A stretch of 24,432 bases of DNA from Bacillota bacterium (lineage in GTDB: Bacteria; Bacillota; Clostridia; Christensenellales; Aristaeellaceae), in assembly GCA_023409955.1 (NCBI GenBank), contig JAEYQQ010000197.1, forward strand, positions 1 to 24,432. The letters run 5' to 3'. A program made the position numbers and the translations under genes. This document shows, piece after piece, positions 22,604-24,432 of the stretch. Each line of letters starts with the position of its first letter. The stretch's first letter is position 1. The notes under the pieces were generated by a model. That model saw nothing but the letters and a program-made list of their open reading frames with translations. It made no database searches and was not told the DNA's origin.

Positions 22604-23797
22604 ATGGAACAGAAAAAACTGAAAATCAACTGCGCCATATGCGATATCAGCGACACTGCCGAATCCACCCTCAAGGCGTATGAATCTATTACGATCAATT
22701 CAGCAGTGGTGTTGACCTCTGCCAAGACGCAGGCACTGATTCCGCAATACCATGTGATGCTAAATGCAACATCTGTCATTGAAAAACCTGAAAATGCACA
22801 GGTGAAGGTCGTTAATGGAAAATGTGAGATTACCGCCGGCGATACGCTTCCCCAGCCCGTAGCCCTTTTGGTCAATGGCGTACTGGAAATCGGCAAAGGT
22901 ACAGAGGAGATTCTCAAAAATTACGCCCTGATCCAGGTAAACGGCACCGTCGTTTACCCCGATAGCCTCTCGGGTAAGCTGAACATGCTCAGGATAAACG
23001 GCGCTTCCGAATGCTACCCCGGCGACGCAGTCCTGCTGAGCAGATCCTTTGTGGCAGACAAAGCCTTCCTCCTTCGTGCCAAGGCCGGAAAATACTATGC
23101 AAAGCGCAGGGTTATCATGGTCAATGAGCAGGCTAACCCCCAAGCCCTTTGCGAGAAAGGCGTCCATTTTCTGACCAGAACTGCCATCCTTGCCGAATCC
23201 CTGGCCGAAAAAGCCCTGCCCCTATTTGATGAGGATGTAGAAATCCATTTGGTGCCCGACGGCTGCGCCTATGTATCCGGCGACGTTAAGCTCGATGATT
23301 CGCTGATCAATCGGTATGGCACCAAGCTTTATATCCCAGGGGACCTTGTGCTGGACGAGGACAGTGAGCCCTTTATCTCCCAGCTTCAGTATCTGCATGT
23401 TGTTGGCAGCGTGCAGTTGCCAGCAAAGCTCGTTGCCGCCTTCTGTGGTATAAAGGCCGAGTATGGGGATCTGCTGCCGGTCAAGGGCCTGGTTGTCCGT
23501 GACAAGGTTTCCTTTGGGCTGGATATGGATCTGCTGGAGCGGCATCCAGAGGGCATCACCTTTGTCAGCTGCGTCAACATCAAGCTGGATGAGCAGATTC
23601 CGCCAGAGTGGATTGAAACCCGGCTGATGTTCAAGGATTGTGTAAATGTAACCTGCGCCGCCCATCAGCGTTCTTCCGTTGACCTGGTTGGGCCGAACCT
23701 GGTGCAGGTGGGCCCATTAAGCGCCGCTTTGGACGACAGTCAGGATGCCGACCCCGATACCCAAGTCATCAATACCGCAGAGTACCAGCTGCTGTAA
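22604..23797 (+). CDS. Hypothetical beta-repeat protein coupled to the sigma factor
   Basis: I do not recognise this 397-residue protein. It has no signal peptide, no membrane helix and no catalytic motif. The N-terminal 140 residues carry a repeating beta-strand unit centred on N-G or N-A about every 18-22 residues: ITINSAVVL (29), HVMLNATSVI (50), VKVVNGKCEI (67), ALLVNGVLEI (87), LIQVNGTVVY (109), MLRINGASEC (128). Similar but looser strands recur at 239-272 and 293-328. This suggests a beta-solenoid, perhaps distantly like bactofilins. Its ribosome site AAAGGAG overlaps the stop codon of the sigma gene, and ATG 22604 is 9 bases from it (TTG 22595 has no spacer). Tight coupling suggests a partner, target or regulator of the sigma factor. 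Confidence 0.8.
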   Translation: MEQKKLKINCAICDISDTAESTLKAYESITINSAVVLTSAKTQALIPQYHVMLNATSVIEKPENAQVKVVNGKCEITAGDTLPQPVALLVNGVLEIGKGTEEILKNYALIQVNGTVVYPDSLSGKLNMLRINGASECYPGDAVLLSRSFVADKAFLLRAKAGKYYAKRRVIMVNEQANPQALCEKGVHFLTRTAILAESLAEKALPLFDEDVEIHLVPDGCAYVSGDVKLDDSLINRYGTKLYIPGDLVLDEDSEPFISQLQYLHVVGSVQLPAKLVAAFCGIKAEYGDLLPVKGLVVRDKVSFGLDMDLLERHPEGITFVSCVNIKLDEQIPPEWIETRLMFKDCVNVTCAAHQRSSVDLVGPNLVQVGPLSAALDDSQDADPDTQVINTAEYQLL

Positions 23798-23847
23798 CTT
23801 GCTCCTCTCTCCATTATCATAAACAACATTTCATAAATCAAACAGCG

Positions 23848-23880
23848 GCAACGGTCAGGCGTTGTCTGACCGTTGCTTTG
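23848..23880 (+). terminator. Intrinsic terminator of the sigma factor operon
   Basis: A perfect 11-bp stem, GCAACGGTCAG (23848-23858) / CTGACCGTTGC (23866-23876), with a 7-base loop and a short TTT tail. The next gene begins 25 bases later. Confidence 0.75.
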
Positions 23881-23904
23881 CTATACCCAAAAAGGAGGGT
23901 AACC

Positions 23905-24171
23905 ATGATATTTCTTAGCAAAACGCTGCCACTTTCACAAGACAAAGACGAGTGCCTTTCACAAAAATCATGCATCCATATATTGTGCTCTATCAGCAAG
24001 GGCAGCCGTGATTCAAACACCACCACAGCTGCCAATGAGACATCTTCCTTTGCCCCATGCAATGAAATAACCCCCTCCGACGCATACGACTCTATACATG
24101 ATGCTCTGGCGAAAAAAGAGACTGTACTTCGTGAAACAGCCGAGTTTACATGGAAAAGCCGCATCGGGTAA
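23905..24171 (+). CDS. Small hypothetical protein
   Basis: An 88-residue frame starting MIFLSKTLPLSQDKDECLSQ. The case for translation is a strong ribosome site, AAAGGAGGG at 23891-23899, 5 bases before the ATG. The product is polar and Ser/Thr-rich with four cysteines (two in ECLSQKSC, then ILC and APCNE). It has no signal peptide, membrane segment or family I recognise. It directly follows the terminator of the sigma operon, with no clear promoter of its own, so it may depend on read-through. It ends about 35 bases before a repeat cluster. It may be a real small gene or a fragment; confidence is limited. Confidence 0.5.
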   Translation: MIFLSKTLPLSQDKDECLSQKSCIHILCSISKGSRDSNTTTAANETSSFAPCNEITPSDAYDSIHDALAKKETVLRETAEFTWKSRIG

Positions 24172-24205
24172 GTTGTACTCCTCTTTTAGTGCCAGAATAG
24201 GATGC

Positions 24206-24238
24206 TCCAAGGGTCCAGGGCAATCCGAAGGTCCTTGT
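24206..24238. repeat. Partial repeat unit
   Basis: The segment contains GGTCCAGGGCAATCCGAAGGTCC, matching GGTCCATGGCAATCCGAAGGTCC of the right-hand full unit at all but one base. It is a shorter, leading member of the same family as the two full units. Confidence 0.65.
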
Positions 24239-24246
24239 TTACCTAA

Positions 24247-24293
24247 TGTTCCATGGCAACCCGAAGGTCCAGGGCGACCGGAAAGCCCTGGTC
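24247..24293. repeat. Long direct repeat, copy 1
   Basis: Forty-seven bases matching 24386-24432 with two differences. The unit ends in a 7-bp hairpin, CCAGGGC (24269-24275) / GCCCTGG (24285-24291). Immediately after it, TCGCTCC and GGAGCGA (24292-24298 / 24303-24309) form another perfect 7-bp stem with a CGCA loop. Confidence 0.85.
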
Positions 24294-24385
24294 GCTCCCG
24301 CAGGAGCGAAACCCCCTCCCTCCCAGGAACAAAAACATCACCCAAATACCATACAAGGCTCTTTCCGAAGGTCCTGTTATTCTAT

Positions 24386-24432
24386 TGGTCCATGGCAATC
24401 CGAAGGTCCAGGGCGACCGGAAAGCCCTGGTC
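24386..24432. repeat. Long direct repeat, copy 2, reaching the window edge
   Basis: It matches copy 1 at 45 of 47 positions with the same CCAGGGC/GCCCTGG hairpin (24408-24414 / 24424-24430). Similarity extends to the left through TCCGAAGGTCC at 24365 (24226 in copy 1), giving a period of about 139 bases. The array probably continues beyond the window. Confidence 0.85.

Noticed and set aside
24206..24432. CRISPR array
   Set aside because: The units are about 47 bases at a period of about 139, there are only two full copies, spacers are unequal and partly repeated, and no cas genes are present.
24098..24432. Plus-strand frame open to the window edge through the repeats
   Set aside because: There is no ribosome site, and the frame overlaps the 88-residue gene that has one. 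The Pro/Gly-rich product simply translates the repeat.

Overview
The window looks like a chromosomal segment of a spore-forming, Gram-positive Clostridia-type bacterium. The reasons are adjacent spoIID and spoIIQ-like genes, strong AGGAGG-type ribosome sites, near-consensus sigma-A promoters, many intrinsic terminators, and single-gene or short-operon layout. Base composition is close to half G+C. I see no rRNA, tRNA, CRISPR, IS element or phage genes, and the exact taxon cannot be fixed from the sequence.

Layout. 1-3400: a terminator, about 580 bases with no supported gene, a TetR-type regulator, a MATE efflux pump and, on the minus strand, a small DUF1398-like protein. 3481-6381: a membrane-anchored SH3-like protein, an Mbeg1-like (DUF2974) alpha/beta-hydrolase and a minus-strand DUF6440-like small protein. 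6552-13380: a sulfur amino acid region. It holds a cystathionine gamma-synthase/lyase family enzyme, a hairpin-rich spacer, then an operon of a UroD-fold putative methyltransferase, two near-duplicate solute-binding proteins, two permeases and an ATPase. This matches the gene order of the Bacillus tcyJKLMN cystine transporter. 13400-15579, minus strand: an RhlE-type DEAD-box helicase with a structured leader, and an exported DUF2927-like protein. 15702-19553: spoIID, spoIIQ-like M23 protein and glmS. 19775-23797: a sugar-nucleotidyltransferase-like protein, a 7TM-GGDEF diguanylate cyclase, and an ECF sigma factor coupled to an unrecognised beta-repeat protein. 23905-24432: a small hypothetical gene and a cluster of long direct repeats running off the window edge.

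The most interesting signal is upstream of the transporter operon at 8066-8264. A consensus promoter is followed by a well-formed ribosome site and an 11-codon leader ORF (MLMGIRRRCCR) with two adjacent Cys codons. These codons lie inside one arm of a stem. The other arm can instead pair with a third segment, and that third segment can otherwise enclose the ribosome site of the first structural gene. The geometry is that of a translation attenuator sensing cysteine (or arginine) supply. It makes functional sense in front of a cystine-type importer next to a transsulfuration enzyme.

Other points for a second look are SBPs without a lipobox cysteine, the hairpin-dense spacer at 7773-8006, the end-of-window repeat family with a diverged copy at 2840, and the sigma factor/beta-repeat pair.
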